64,000 nucleotides of DNA from a virus: the IMG/VR virus record IMGVR_UViG_3300025133_000063, positions 16,405 through 80,404 of that record; one strand, 5' to 3'. The notes below the pieces were generated by a model, which was not told the origin of the DNA, ran no database searches, and saw nothing but the letters and a program-made list of their open reading frames with translations. Shown in pieces: positions 16,983-25,344 of this stretch; the stretch's first letter is position 1, and each line of letters opens with the position of its first letter. A program made the translations under genes and the position numbers.

Positions 16983-17563
16983 TTAAAACAGACAAACTAA
17001 GTCTTAAAATGCTTTTAGAAGAAGAAGAACCTGTTGAAGATGATGCTGAAGTTGTTGATTCCGATGACGAGGATCTACTTGATACAGACGACGAATCCAC
17101 CGATACAGATACTGACACGGATACATCTACGGACGCTACTGAGGAAGAGGTTGATGTTTCTGCTGATGAGGAGGTGGAATTAAAGAAGCCGTTAGAAGCA
17201 CAGGTTGATATGGTTTTAGGTGACTTTGAGATGGATGCCCTTAAGAGTGCAAAAGTTAATGAACATCTAACGTTTCGATCTATTCTAAATGAAGATACAA
17301 ACAATTTCGATGTCCAGCATTTTGCCAATAATGTTGCAAGATTAATTGACAATTACACAACCTTGCTAGATATAGAGTCGGCAATTTATTATCGAGCTAT
17401 AGCGATGTTGGAAAAAAATTATGGAGCGGACGTTGTTGATGCCTTCCGTGAAACATTACATAGCCGTCATGGTTTTGACTTTGGCGATGTTAGGATCGAT
17501 CCTATAGAAAATTCTGCTCCATTGGCACTTGGTTCCGGAGGCGAAGGCGGCGCCGGCGCATGA
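16979..17563 (+). CDS. Acidic head/core-type structural protein
   Basis: 194 residues. After MIKTDKLSLKMLLEEEE comes a very acidic, Thr/Asp-repetitive region (DTDTDTDTSTD around residue 45), then a helical domain with a phrase beginning FANNVARLIDNYTTLLDIES and FRETLHSRHGFDF. The C-terminus is Gly/Ala-rich. The helical part resembles proteins often next to capsid genes in aquatic phages. Scaffold or core role is inferred. Confidence 0.5.
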   Translation: MIKTDKLSLKMLLEEEEPVEDDAEVVDSDDEDLLDTDDESTDTDTDTDTSTDATEEEVDVSADEEVELKKPLEAQVDMVLGDFEMDALKSAKVNEHLTFRSILNEDTNNFDVQHFANNVARLIDNYTTLLDIESAIYYRAIAMLEKNYGADVVDAFRETLHSRHGFDFGDVRIDPIENSAPLALGSGGEGGAGA

Positions 17564-17841
17564 GTCAATTTCAAACCCACAAGTCGGTCCATATTAAACT
17601 TACAACAAGTACTCACTATAATTTAAGAATGGAATTGTTTAGGCGAGGATTGTCAATGCAAGAGGTATTAGAAGCACTATCATGTGAGTTTGTCAATGGA
17701 AATAAACATATTTGTAAAATTATAGACGAACTAGAATATAATAAAAAACACAAAATTAAGGTTAAGAAAGTTGCTAAAACGGATAATGAATCTATTTTTG
17801 ATGCCATTGCGGTCGATGGGCCTTTTACGAAAGAAGGATGA
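17560..17841 (+). CDS. Ribbon-helix-helix-like small DNA-binding protein
   Basis: 93 residues. HIKLTTSTHYNLRMELFRRG followed by LSMQEVLEALSCEF has the strand-helix-helix spacing of Arc/MetJ-type regulators, ending in a basic tail. It could regulate the structural block or bind packaged DNA. Starts with ATGA overlap to the upstream gene. Confidence 0.5.
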   Translation: MSQFQTHKSVHIKLTTSTHYNLRMELFRRGLSMQEVLEALSCEFVNGNKHICKIIDELEYNKKHKIKVKKVAKTDNESIFDAIAVDGPFTKEG

Positions 17842-17842
17842 T

Positions 17843-18088
17843 ATGCTAGAAATAAATAGCACTATTTTACGTATTGAAACAAGCATCGCAAAGCTTAGCA
17901 ACGATAATCGTATTATAAAGAAAAATATTGAATTAATTAACAAAAAGACGAAAGAACTTGGTGTTGTTAACGATATACTTTTAAGTGTTCAGCAAAGTAT
18001 GCTTGATGAGTTTGTTGTTGAAAATCCTTCAAAACAAATAACGGTATTTCCATTGACATCAGATAATGATGATGATTTACCAAATTAA
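17843..18088 (+). CDS. Small coiled-coil protein
   Basis: 81 residues from ATG 17843, chosen because an AAGGA site lies just before it at 17835-17839 (AAGGATG). Residues 1-45 form a heptad-like helix (LEINSTILRIETSIAKL). The C-terminus is acidic. No family recognised; position between structural and lysis-like genes. Confidence 0.55.
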   Translation: MLEINSTILRIETSIAKLSNDNRIIKKNIELINKKTKELGVVNDILLSVQQSMLDEFVVENPSKQITVFPLTSDNDDDLPN

Positions 18089-18108
18089 AAACAGCAGGAG
18101 AAAATAAT

Positions 18109-18297
18109 ATGGCAAAAGCACTTTTAGATAAGATTATTGAGAAATTTATTTCTAGAAAATTTTTAGTATTTGCAACCGCAACTGGTTTGATGGCTTATTC
18201 AAATTTAGATTCAGAGACCTGGGGCCTCATTGCAATTACATATATAGGTACTCAAGGTGCCGTTGACGCTATGAAAACTTGGAGACATGGAGGCTAA
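18109..18297 (+). CDS. Small holin-like membrane protein
   Basis: 62 residues. A basic amphipathic N-terminus (KIIEKFISRKF) is followed by hydrophobic spans (LVFATATGLMAY and WGLIAITYIGTQGAV). Length, topology and position before spanin-like genes suggest a holin. No endolysin is identified in the window, so this is inference. Confidence 0.45.
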   Translation: MAKALLDKIIEKFISRKFLVFATATGLMAYSNLDSETWGLIAITYIGTQGAVDAMKTWRHGG

Positions 18298-18710
18298 TGT
18301 TAAATTCTGCCCTTGCAAAAGCCTTATTTTCATTTGCTAAAACAAATTGGAAAGAAATTCTTTTAGTTGGGTTTCTTATTGCTGCGTTGGGTAAAACCCG
18401 CGCTGACTATATGAGGTTAAAAGAAGCATATGCAACGACAGAGACGTCTTTAAGAAATCAACTGGATAGTCTTTCTGAACTACATGAAGAAGAATTACGC
18501 CTTCGCGACGAAGCAATTGAAAATTATCAAAGAGATTTAGTTGCGTTGCAAAAACAGTATGATGACAATTTAAGACAGGCCGATACTGATCGAGCCGAGC
18601 ATCATGAAGAAATTGTTAACGAGATAATAGACAATGATCAATTTTTTGAAAACAAGGATGAATTAGCGGAACGAATTAGTGATGCATTTGGATTTGAATA
18701 TGTTCATTAA
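18297..18710 (+). CDS. Inner-membrane spanin-like protein (TM plus coiled coil)
   Basis: 137 residues from ATG 18297, preceded by GGAGG. One N-terminal membrane helix (EILLVGFLIAALGK) is followed by a long charged coiled coil (LRNQLDSLSELHEEEL, then DLVALQKQYDDNLRQ). This is the Rz/i-spanin layout. It overlaps the next gene, which has a signal peptide, as Rz/Rz1 pairs do. Confidence 0.5.
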   Translation: MLNSALAKALFSFAKTNWKEILLVGFLIAALGKTRADYMRLKEAYATTETSLRNQLDSLSELHEEELRLRDEAIENYQRDLVALQKQYDDNLRQADTDRAEHHEEIVNEIIDNDQFFENKDELAERISDAFGFEYVH

Positions 18711-19134
18711 ATTTTTAATTTTATTGTTATTATCACCGGCCCATGCTCAAGATACGCCTTTTGAACCTGGCTCTTTTACAATTTTGAGTCAAAGGCAGTG
18801 TGCACCATTTAATGGGGTCTTATTTGATATTAATGCCACAGCAACATTATTAACCTTACCTGATTATTATGTATCACAATGTAAAGCAAAAATTGATTTT
18901 CAACTTGGTGAACAAGCTGCAGAACATCAACTTGAAATTACAAACCTGAATATTAGGCTTAATGCTTTAAGCGAACAATATACGACAACTATAACTCAAA
19001 AAGATTTTGAAATTGATGCACTTCAAGCAGCACTTACAAAAAATTCGTTTAGAAATCATTGGCTTTGGGCTCTTGGTGGTGTTGCTGTAGGGTCTGCGGC
19101 AACAATTGCTATAGTTGAAACGGTTAATAGATGA
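18700..19134 (+). CDS. Exported coiled-coil protein with C-terminal membrane helix
   Basis: 144 residues from ATG 18700. Signal peptide MFIKFLILLLLSPAHA with a cleavage-like AHA|Q, two cysteines (QRQC and SQCK), a coiled-coil segment (LEITNLNIRLNALSEQ) and a C-terminal hydrophobic helix (WALGGVAVGSAATIAIV). It may partner the upstream spanin-like protein in host envelope disruption. It has no lipobox, so it is not a classical o-spanin. Confidence 0.5.
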   Translation: MFIKFLILLLLSPAHAQDTPFEPGSFTILSQRQCAPFNGVLFDINATATLLTLPDYYVSQCKAKIDFQLGEQAAEHQLEITNLNIRLNALSEQYTTTITQKDFEIDALQAALTKNSFRNHWLWALGGVAVGSAATIAIVETVNR

Positions 19135-19158
19135 TATTTAAAACGTGAGGAATGAATA

Positions 19159-20163
19159 ATGTCACTTACTAAAAAAATTAAAAGTATTTTATTTGAAGAT
19201 TCATACAATATGTATGGTTCTGAATATATGTCACACCCTGTAGCAGAAAAAGATCAATTAACGATTCATGCTGAACTACCGATAGCACCTTCTGCCCATG
19301 CAAATATGCAGCTAACAGATTCTGCCCCCCCTATAGATGATGAGGCATATGTTCCAGTAAACAATAAAGAATTGGGTTCGGCTTTAGCCGCTTTAGCATT
19401 AAAGGTTCCAGATAATTTTGTTGGCAATGTATATAGACAAATTAAAGCAGTAGTTTTATCCGCAGAACAATCCGATGCCACCATGGTTTCTCCCGACGAC
19501 GCAGAGTCGAAGCCTTCCACTCCTCCGGAAGAAGAAATGTCTGAACGTTTAAACAGGCTAGTCTCTAAAATGTCTAATAACGCTAACCTAACTGAGTCTG
19601 ATTGGTCACAAATTAAATTTGGCGCTCAAGATGATGTTGAAGAGGAAGAGGAAGAGGAAATAGTTGATCGACCTCCTGATGTTGTGAAAGGTAAATACTT
19701 GGCACAATATTATAGAGACCGCCCTGGAAAAGATCCTTCAAAACATAAAGGTTCTGGTGAATCTACTATGGTTACTGGTACAGGTCGTTTATTACAGAAT
19801 GTCGTAAGACCATTACTTGATGTTCCCAAAGATCAACTTCAAGATGCAGTTGAATATTTAAGATTACAATTCAGAATGCTTACACGTGACGTTGAGACCC
19901 TACCTAAAGAAGCGCCAAAAACATTTTCTGGTATGTATTTAAAAAAATTAGTACCAAAATTAGACGATAATCAATTAGGTGCCAATTTTCTGACAACGGT
20001 CGTTAGAGATTTTAAAGATAGGAACGATAAGTGGTTAAACGATTTAGCTCAAAAAGCACTTGCTGAAACAGAATCAGAAAGAAAAGCGTTTCAACGTCTC
20101 AAAGATACACTTGCAAAAGAAGATCCAGCCCAGGCTGAATTGGTAGACAATTTAATTAATTAA
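19159..20163 (+). CDS. Putative virion protein with processing-site N-terminus
   Basis: 334 residues. The N-terminus MSLTKKIKSILFED is a basic amphipathic helix ending in L-F-E|D, similar to phage head-targeting peptides. A low-complexity linker with an EEEEEEE run (about 160) separates it from a helical C-terminal region (LQNVVRPLLDVPKDQL, then FLTTVVRDFKDRNDKW). No family recognised. Confidence 0.5.
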   Translation: MSLTKKIKSILFEDSYNMYGSEYMSHPVAEKDQLTIHAELPIAPSAHANMQLTDSAPPIDDEAYVPVNNKELGSALAALALKVPDNFVGNVYRQIKAVVLSAEQSDATMVSPDDAESKPSTPPEEEMSERLNRLVSKMSNNANLTESDWSQIKFGAQDDVEEEEEEEIVDRPPDVVKGKYLAQYYRDRPGKDPSKHKGSGESTMVTGTGRLLQNVVRPLLDVPKDQLQDAVEYLRLQFRMLTRDVETLPKEAPKTFSGMYLKKLVPKLDDNQLGANFLTTVVRDFKDRNDKWLNDLAQKALAETESERKAFQRLKDTLAKEDPAQAELVDNLIN

Positions 20164-20177
20164 GCCGGATAGTATAA

Positions 20178-20519
20178 GTGCAGATAACAACATTAATGGA
20201 GGGTTACTTTAGAGATCGCCAGCCACACTTATCTCTAACAACTGAAAATATTTCCAAATTTTCCAATTGGGAAATAATAGAATCACCCCAACGCTTAATA
20301 AAGGATTTTCAATTTGCTAATAGATCTTTGGCTTATGAATTTTTAAGACAAATTATGTTGTACGAAAACGAAGTATTACATTACGGTAAATTAACGCTTG
20401 AAGAACTAAATGTCAGAATTGAAGTATACACGTCAGATATTGACAGTATTACGAATCTTGATTATGAGTACGCGGAATTTATAGAACAAATATTTGTTGA
20501 TGTGTGTGAATATGCCTGA
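20178..20519 (+). CDS. Pterin-4a-carbinolamine dehydratase-like fold protein
   Basis: 113 residues from GTG 20178, or ATG 20196. NWEIIESPQRLIKDFQFAN, then YEFLRQIMLYENEVLHYG and VRIEVYTSDIDSITNLDYEYA reproduce the helix-strand order of pterin carbinolamine dehydratases (W-x, F-x-F, A-E-x-x-H, V-x-V-x-L-x-T, G-L-T-x-x-D). The catalytic His-His is reduced to one His and the Thr-His pair is lost, so enzymatic activity is doubtful. In its structural setting, a fold reuse is likely. Confidence 0.5.
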   Translation: MQITTLMEGYFRDRQPHLSLTTENISKFSNWEIIESPQRLIKDFQFANRSLAYEFLRQIMLYENEVLHYGKLTLEELNVRIEVYTSDIDSITNLDYEYAEFIEQIFVDVCEYA

Positions 20520-20868
20520 TAACGAATATTTAGCGCACCTGGAATCATCTTCGGCTTTTATGAGTGAAAATCTTAGACCACGTATTAATTCTGATCGACA
20601 AACATTATCAATAAATATGTTAATTACAAATACGACTGGTCTAAAATTACAAATACAAGATATTAAAAAGATAAAGTGTAGTGCTGATAATTTTGAGGTG
20701 TGTGCCCTTTTACCGCCATCTGCAATAGATAAAGTATTGCGGGTGTATCAAGAAACAAACAACATAGTGTATGGTTCAATAAGACATAATGATATTTTGT
20801 GTGATGAATACTCGATTGAATATTCATCATCTAATGCTATGATTGTAACATTACTGTTTTCTAAATAA
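20512..20868 (+). CDS. Hypothetical protein, structural block
   Basis: 118 residues from ATG 20512, overlapping the previous stop. Beta-rich pattern (LSINMLITNT, LKLQIQDIKKIKC, NAMIVTLLFSK). No domain recognised; short virion accessory protein is possible by position. Confidence 0.45.
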   Translation: MPDNEYLAHLESSSAFMSENLRPRINSDRQTLSINMLITNTTGLKLQIQDIKKIKCSADNFEVCALLPPSAIDKVLRVYQETNNIVYGSIRHNDILCDEYSIEYSSSNAMIVTLLFSK

Positions 20869-20891
20869 TTAAAGTACACGGGAGGATTAAT

Positions 20892-21086
20892 ATGTCTAAT
20901 AAAGCAAATAAAACAAAGAATTACTTTGACAAATTTATTGATGATCAAATACAGCGAGAGACAACAACTACACAGCGTAAAAGGCAACGAATTGTGCCAA
21001 ATGACTTAGATGTAAAAAGAACACTACTTCGTCGATATAGGGAAAGTGTTTCACATTTAATAAAGCGAAATAAGAAAAATGCCTAA
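20892..21086 (+). CDS. Small basic protein
   Basis: 64 residues, strongly basic in the second half (RKRQRIVP, LLRRYRESV, IKRNKKNA). Good GGAGG site before the ATG. Nucleic-acid binding is possible from charge only. Confidence 0.45.
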   Translation: MSNKANKTKNYFDKFIDDQIQRETTTTQRKRQRIVPNDLDVKRTLLRRYRESVSHLIKRNKKNA

Positions 21087-21672
21087 TTTATTATCACAAA
21101 TTGAAGAAATGATGAATAAAACAATCGAGGCCGCTCTATTAGAGGCGGCGGATGAGAAAGGTATTCAGTCAACACTTGTAAAGCGCATAAAGGCTGATGG
21201 CAGAAAGCTTAAGGCAACTAATAATGATAAGAACGTCGACGAAGTTGAAGATACAGACACTCCCTCTGGAGAGGATAGTAAATCTTCAAAGTCAGGTGGC
21301 GATATGTCGAAACGTGATGTTATTGTTCCAGATGAGCTTCCTGCATCTATAACTGTAGATATGGTAATCGATTCTATCGACGCAATTAGATCTGCTAGAT
21401 CACTTAAAAAACCTGAGGTTCGAGAAGAATTTGAAGAATACTTCAATTCACTAGATTCAGCTGAAAAAATAGCATTATTGGCATTTATGCATGGTGTTGC
21501 CCAAACACTCATTGGAAGTGATGAAGGCACTGAAGTTGATCCAGCATCAGCTCCATACAATGTTGATATGAAGGCTCGACCAGAACAATCGACCTCCCCA
21601 TCAAAAACGTCACAGGCCAATGATTCAATTGAGAAACAAGATGCAAGTATGCCAATTGTTGTTGGTGGTTAA
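21079..21672 (+). CDS. Putative head-internal protein with targeting-like N-terminus
   Basis: 197 residues. The N-terminus (PNLLSQIEEMMNK, then AALLEAADE) contains I-E-E and L-L-E|A sites like prohead-protease targets. A charged Ser/Asp linker follows, then a helical domain (VDMVIDSIDAIRSARSLKK; FEEYFNSLDSAEKIAL). The C-terminus is disordered. No enzyme motif seen. Confidence 0.5.
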   Translation: MPNLLSQIEEMMNKTIEAALLEAADEKGIQSTLVKRIKADGRKLKATNNDKNVDEVEDTDTPSGEDSKSSKSGGDMSKRDVIVPDELPASITVDMVIDSIDAIRSARSLKKPEVREEFEEYFNSLDSAEKIALLAFMHGVAQTLIGSDEGTEVDPASAPYNVDMKARPEQSTSPSKTSQANDSIEKQDASMPIVVGG

Positions 21673-21679
21673 TAAAAAA

Positions 21680-21709
21680 TGTGAAGATCCTTCTATTATG
21701 TGTTATAAT
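21680..21709 (+). promoter_or_regulatory. Promoter upstream of ligase-like gene
   Basis: GTGAAG at 21681-21686 and TATAAT at 21704-21709 with a 17 bp spacer and a TGT immediately before the -10. Same pattern as the dnaE promoter. Lies about 40 bases before ATG 21751. Confidence 0.65.
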
Positions 21710-21750
21710 ATATCTATAAAACGTTAATAATAACATAGGAGAGAATAGTC

Positions 21751-23007
21751 ATGGGAGGAAATGCTAAGCATATGCAGCATATTTGGGAACGTTACGACGC
21801 AACGTTTTCTGATGTATTTAAGCTGCTTAATGATTTAACAACTGGATCGATTCAGGTAACTGAAAAATTTGATGGTGCAAATATTCACTTTCGAGTTGAT
21901 AATGCTGGTACAGTTAAGTTTTCTAGAAATAAGGCTACGCTTACATCTGGTGGTTTTACGTTTCAAGATGCATTAACAATTTATCAAAATCATCCTGCAA
22001 GAGATTTGTTTGTCGAAGGTTGCCGCGTTTATGACGAGGTGTATACCGATAAGTGGTGGCCTTTCGGATATTCCGGCCGTGATTGGATTAATGCAGAAAT
22101 TGTTTTTAAGGCACAGCCACAGTTGCTAAATTATTCTGAGAGTGCAATTGTATTACATCAGGTTGCAACATTTTTACCAAGCGGTGAGAAGTTTATTGAC
22201 CATGAAAAACAAGCTAAAATTGCTAACTTAACTGAAGCATCTCAATTTACTAGTAATACCGGTCATACATGGAAATTATTTGGCCCACAAGTTATAGAAT
22301 TAACGAATGATTCTGGCACTGGATATTTAACTGAAGCGATAAGTAGGTTACGGCAATGCATGTACGCAGCTGGTCTTAGTGAACATAATACATTACAAGA
22401 TTTTCTACGTCATTCTATTTATGAAGGATTTGTGTCAAAAATTAGAACATCCCAACACGTTAAGTCAAAGCTTGCTGATAAAATTAGTGGTGTAGATACA
22501 TCTATTAGACTAGTTGATTTAAAACGTAATCAACCACCTGGAGTTATTAAGCAGATTAGTGAATATGGCCAGCGTAAAAATGAAGCTAAGTTACAAAAAG
22601 CTGCCATGCGCCCAATTATTAGTACATTGGACACCTTTGCGTCTGCTCGTCTTTCAAATGTAACCTCGGTACTAATCGATGATCCTATTTTTGAACGTAA
22701 TAGAATTATGCGAGAAATTACAGAGCTTGGTGTACTTGTTGATACATACCAAGATGCGTTTTCTGTAGAAAGAAAAGCCTTATTCAACGACTTGTTCAAT
22801 GAATGGAACACCGTTGAAAGGCGCCCAGCTGCTATTGAAGGTGTTACATTTAACTTTCTTGGTACAACGACAAAAATAACAGGTGGCTTCGCAAGCTTAA
22901 ACCAACTTCTTGGCTTAAGGAAATATGGACGAGGTAAAATTCCAGGTATGATAGAGCCAAGCTCTAAGCAAAATATTAACTTAACTGACTTTTTTGCGCT
23001 GGAGTGA
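21751..23007 (+). CDS. KxDG nucleotidyltransferase (RNA/DNA-ligase-like) protein
   Basis: 418 residues. Motif I of covalent nucleotidyltransferases is VTEKFDGANIHF with Lys39. Downstream RNKATLTSGG (RxN/RNK), WINAEIVF (motif III-like Glu) and EGFVSKIR (motif IV/V-like) follow in the expected order. Members of the ligase/capping superfamily adenylylate the Lys. The C-terminal 150 residues are family-specific. From memory, ligase-like proteins of this type recur near phage structural genes with unknown targets. It has its own promoter. Confidence 0.65.
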   Translation: MGGNAKHMQHIWERYDATFSDVFKLLNDLTTGSIQVTEKFDGANIHFRVDNAGTVKFSRNKATLTSGGFTFQDALTIYQNHPARDLFVEGCRVYDEVYTDKWWPFGYSGRDWINAEIVFKAQPQLLNYSESAIVLHQVATFLPSGEKFIDHEKQAKIANLTEASQFTSNTGHTWKLFGPQVIELTNDSGTGYLTEAISRLRQCMYAAGLSEHNTLQDFLRHSIYEGFVSKIRTSQHVKSKLADKISGVDTSIRLVDLKRNQPPGVIKQISEYGQRKNEAKLQKAAMRPIISTLDTFASARLSNVTSVLIDDPIFERNRIMREITELGVLVDTYQDAFSVERKALFNDLFNEWNTVERRPAAIEGVTFNFLGTTTKITGGFASLNQLLGLRKYGRGKIPGMIEPSSKQNINLTDFFALE

Positions 23008-23037
23008 CATAGTTATATGATACGATAGGTGTTTAAT

Positions 23038-24252
23038 ATGAGTAAAGAAACGGAGGTTTTCCTTCGAGCCGAAATTAAGGATTGTCTTTATACAAAATAT
23101 TTTTATAAAAAGCAATTACACGAAAATTATGCTATAAATATGAGTTCAGATGAATTTGCAAAAATATTCATTAATCCATGGAAGAATGCAGTTAAAAATG
23201 CATTTAATGAATTAAAGAAAATTGCAAGTCAAGCAGTTACAACTGTTCGTCTCGCATTTACATTGAATCAGAAAAAAGCAGAAGAAATAGTAGCTCGTCA
23301 AAAAGATAGAATGAAGCATCTTGATGCAAAAACAAAAGATTTAATGGGTAAATTGGATGCTGACAATACGGATTTAAATATTTTATTTTTTGCAGCTTCT
23401 CCTGGTGCATTTGCAGCAAAGGCATTATTTCAAGGTGCCGAAGCAGTTGGCAAAGGGACTATTGATTTTGCAAAAGAGGTTGGTTTAAGCGACAAGTCAA
23501 TTAAAACATTTAAGGGTGAGGAGACTGAGGAGGATGCTCTCGTCCGCCGGCGGAAAGAAGACGGTCCAGTAAAGAAAGCCCTCCGCGGATTGGAACAAAT
23601 ATTTTTTTTAGCCCATGCAGCACCATCTGGTAATTTAATTGTAGAGTCAGCCTTGAGTCAAGAGGCAATCGAGAAGGAAATCATGGCCGGTCCTTATGGT
23701 GATACTATAAGGGAATATCGGGAAGGTTTTGAGAGTGACATGAATACCTTTATGACACTTGTAAAGCAGGTTGCTGCCCAAAATGCATTTCTTTCATCGA
23801 TTGCTCGTATAGAAACAGCCGAAAATCCCTCAAAGGGACTTGCTCAAATGGATCTTGCTTTAAACGAACTTGCCAAAAATGATCCAGAAGCAGCTGCTAA
23901 GTTTAAAATATTGCCAGCAGAGATAAAGAAAGAAGCCCTTGCATTAGCAGACAGTAAGAAATTTCAAGATGAAGTAAAATCACAAAGTTCTGAAGACGAA
24001 GAGCTTAGCAAAGAACAAATATCTGATAAGGCCCTCTTAGCTGTTATGGGCGCAACGTTTAAAGACAACATAAAGGAATACATTTCTGCAATTAATGAAA
24101 ATAATGGTCTTATTGACAAAACATTACAGAGTATGTTAAACGCTACAGAAATTAATAAAGATCTTGTCGCAAGTATTGATTTAATGATGCCTGGTTTTAA
24201 AAAATCAATAATGATTGCTGAAAAATTATTACAACGAAGAATTATTGTATAG
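23038..24252 (+). CDS. Putative virion/internal helical protein
   Basis: 404 residues from ATG 23038, preceded by AGGTG. Mostly helical, Ala/Lys/Glu-rich (KNAFNELKKIASQAVTTV; FAASPGAFAAKALFQGAEAV). A charged loop near 165-180 and several L-x-E sites occur. No domain recognised. Grouped with virion proteins by composition and place. Confidence 0.45.
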   Translation: MSKETEVFLRAEIKDCLYTKYFYKKQLHENYAINMSSDEFAKIFINPWKNAVKNAFNELKKIASQAVTTVRLAFTLNQKKAEEIVARQKDRMKHLDAKTKDLMGKLDADNTDLNILFFAASPGAFAAKALFQGAEAVGKGTIDFAKEVGLSDKSIKTFKGEETEEDALVRRRKEDGPVKKALRGLEQIFFLAHAAPSGNLIVESALSQEAIEKEIMAGPYGDTIREYREGFESDMNTFMTLVKQVAAQNAFLSSIARIETAENPSKGLAQMDLALNELAKNDPEAAAKFKILPAEIKKEALALADSKKFQDEVKSQSSEDEELSKEQISDKALLAVMGATFKDNIKEYISAINENNGLIDKTLQSMLNATEINKDLVASIDLMMPGFKKSIMIAEKLLQRRIIV

Positions 24253-24309
24253 TTTACATTTAAATTGTGAGCGTTATGTTTAATCATAAAAATATTAACG
24301 AGGTTTTTT

Positions 24310-24642
24310 ATGTCTAATAACAATTGGTATCCAGAAATTATGTACGAAGAAGATTCAAAAATCCCATTCGTTCCAGTCCCTGAGGGTGAAAAAATGCCCG
24401 ATCTTTTATTTATGTTCGAAAGTCGTGAGACTGGAGAGTTTGAGCCAGATCAGGATGGAAATCCTTTACCAATAATTCAAATGGATTTGTATCAATATGC
24501 AAATATGTCAATTCTTAAAAGTGCTTTGACACCAAAGGCGTTTGATAAAGTTAGATCTGCTCTTGGTCTTGAATCATTACTAGAGGCTGCAGAGAAAGGA
24601 AATAAAATAACAAATAATATCAAAAATACATTAGAAAAATGA
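24310..24642 (+). CDS. Hypothetical protein
   Basis: 110 residues, acidic, with YEEDSKIPFVPVPEGEKMP and a helical C-terminus (AFDKVRSALGLESLLEAAE). Start has a GAGG site. No family recognised. Confidence 0.45.
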   Translation: MSNNNWYPEIMYEEDSKIPFVPVPEGEKMPDLLFMFESRETGEFEPDQDGNPLPIIQMDLYQYANMSILKSALTPKAFDKVRSALGLESLLEAAEKGNKITNNIKNTLEK

Positions 24643-24667
24643 ACTCTTAACACAAACCTGTTATAAT
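24640..24667 (+). promoter_or_regulatory. Promoter upstream of PD-(D/E)XK nuclease gene
   Basis: ATGAAC at 24639-24644 and TATAAT at 24662-24667, spacer 17 bp. The -35 half deviates by one base from the shared (T/G)TGAA pattern. Followed by a GGAGG site and a TTG start. Confidence 0.5.
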
Positions 24668-24690
24668 AAAAACAGCTTGGAGGAAGTATT

Positions 24691-25344
24691 TTGAATTGTT
24701 ACGTTACAAAAGAAATGACCGCAACTGCATTGGAAAATATGCAAAAATTTTATGGAGATCTTGTATCTCTTTATAAACAATATGGTATTAATGTCGAATC
24801 AGATTTAGGTCGCCGCAATATGCTTATGTCGTCTTTACAAGAAAAGATGTTTGCAGAGCAAATAAAGTTAACATATCCGAGTGCATACTCAGATGGTAAA
24901 ACAGGTGAGCCAGATATTGTTATTCCAGAAATTGATTCTGAACTTGAATGTAAATTAACAAGTAAGGGAAAATCTGGTAGTTGGCAATTACAAACCGACT
25001 ATGGCACTTTAAAAGTGAAAGGTTCGCTTGATTATCTGTATGTTTTGGCATCAAATGATTTTTCTGAATTTGCGGTATTATTTTTTAAACAATTGACAAA
25101 CGATGATTTTTATCCTCCCGCCCCCGGGAGTAGAGGTAAATCAAGAATGCGCCTATCTACTGCACTAAAGAAATGTACTATTCTTTGTGGAGATTATACA
25201 GATAAGAGCCTTGCTTATTTAGCCGCTGCCCATGAAGTAATTGATAATAAAACAAGTTCAAATTACGAATTAAAAAAGGCGCTATCAAGAATCGAACATT
25301 GGACAAACACGTCAAAGATTTCATTCGCGCTTGAGGCAGTATGA
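24691..25344 (+). CDS. PD-(D/E)XK superfamily nuclease, TTG start
   Basis: 217 residues. The nuclease core is GEPDIVIPEIDSELECKLTS near residues 72-91, with Asp in PDIV and the Glu-Cys-Lys (ExK) pair, followed by GSWQLQTDYGTL. This is the metal-binding arrangement of restriction-endonuclease-like folds. Start is TTG 24691 because a GGAGG site ends 7 bases before it; ATG 24715 would lose the first 8 residues. Host DNA degradation or DNA processing are possible roles. Confidence 0.65.
   Translation: MNCYVTKEMTATALENMQKFYGDLVSLYKQYGINVESDLGRRNMLMSSLQEKMFAEQIKLTYPSAYSDGKTGEPDIVIPEIDSELECKLTSKGKSGSWQLQTDYGTLKVKGSLDYLYVLASNDFSEFAVLFFKQLTNDDFYPPAPGSRGKSRMRLSTALKKCTILCGDYTDKSLAYLAAAHEVIDNKTSSNYELKKALSRIEHWTNTSKISFALEAV

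Noticed and set aside
16975-17352. Serine-rich open frame on the minus strand (125 codons)
   Set aside because: Antisense shadow of the Asp/Glu-rich structural gene; the Ser/Val repeats mirror its acidic repeats.
23541-23556. Terminator hairpin at the GC-rich palindrome
   Set aside because: Inside a coding gene and not followed by a T-run.
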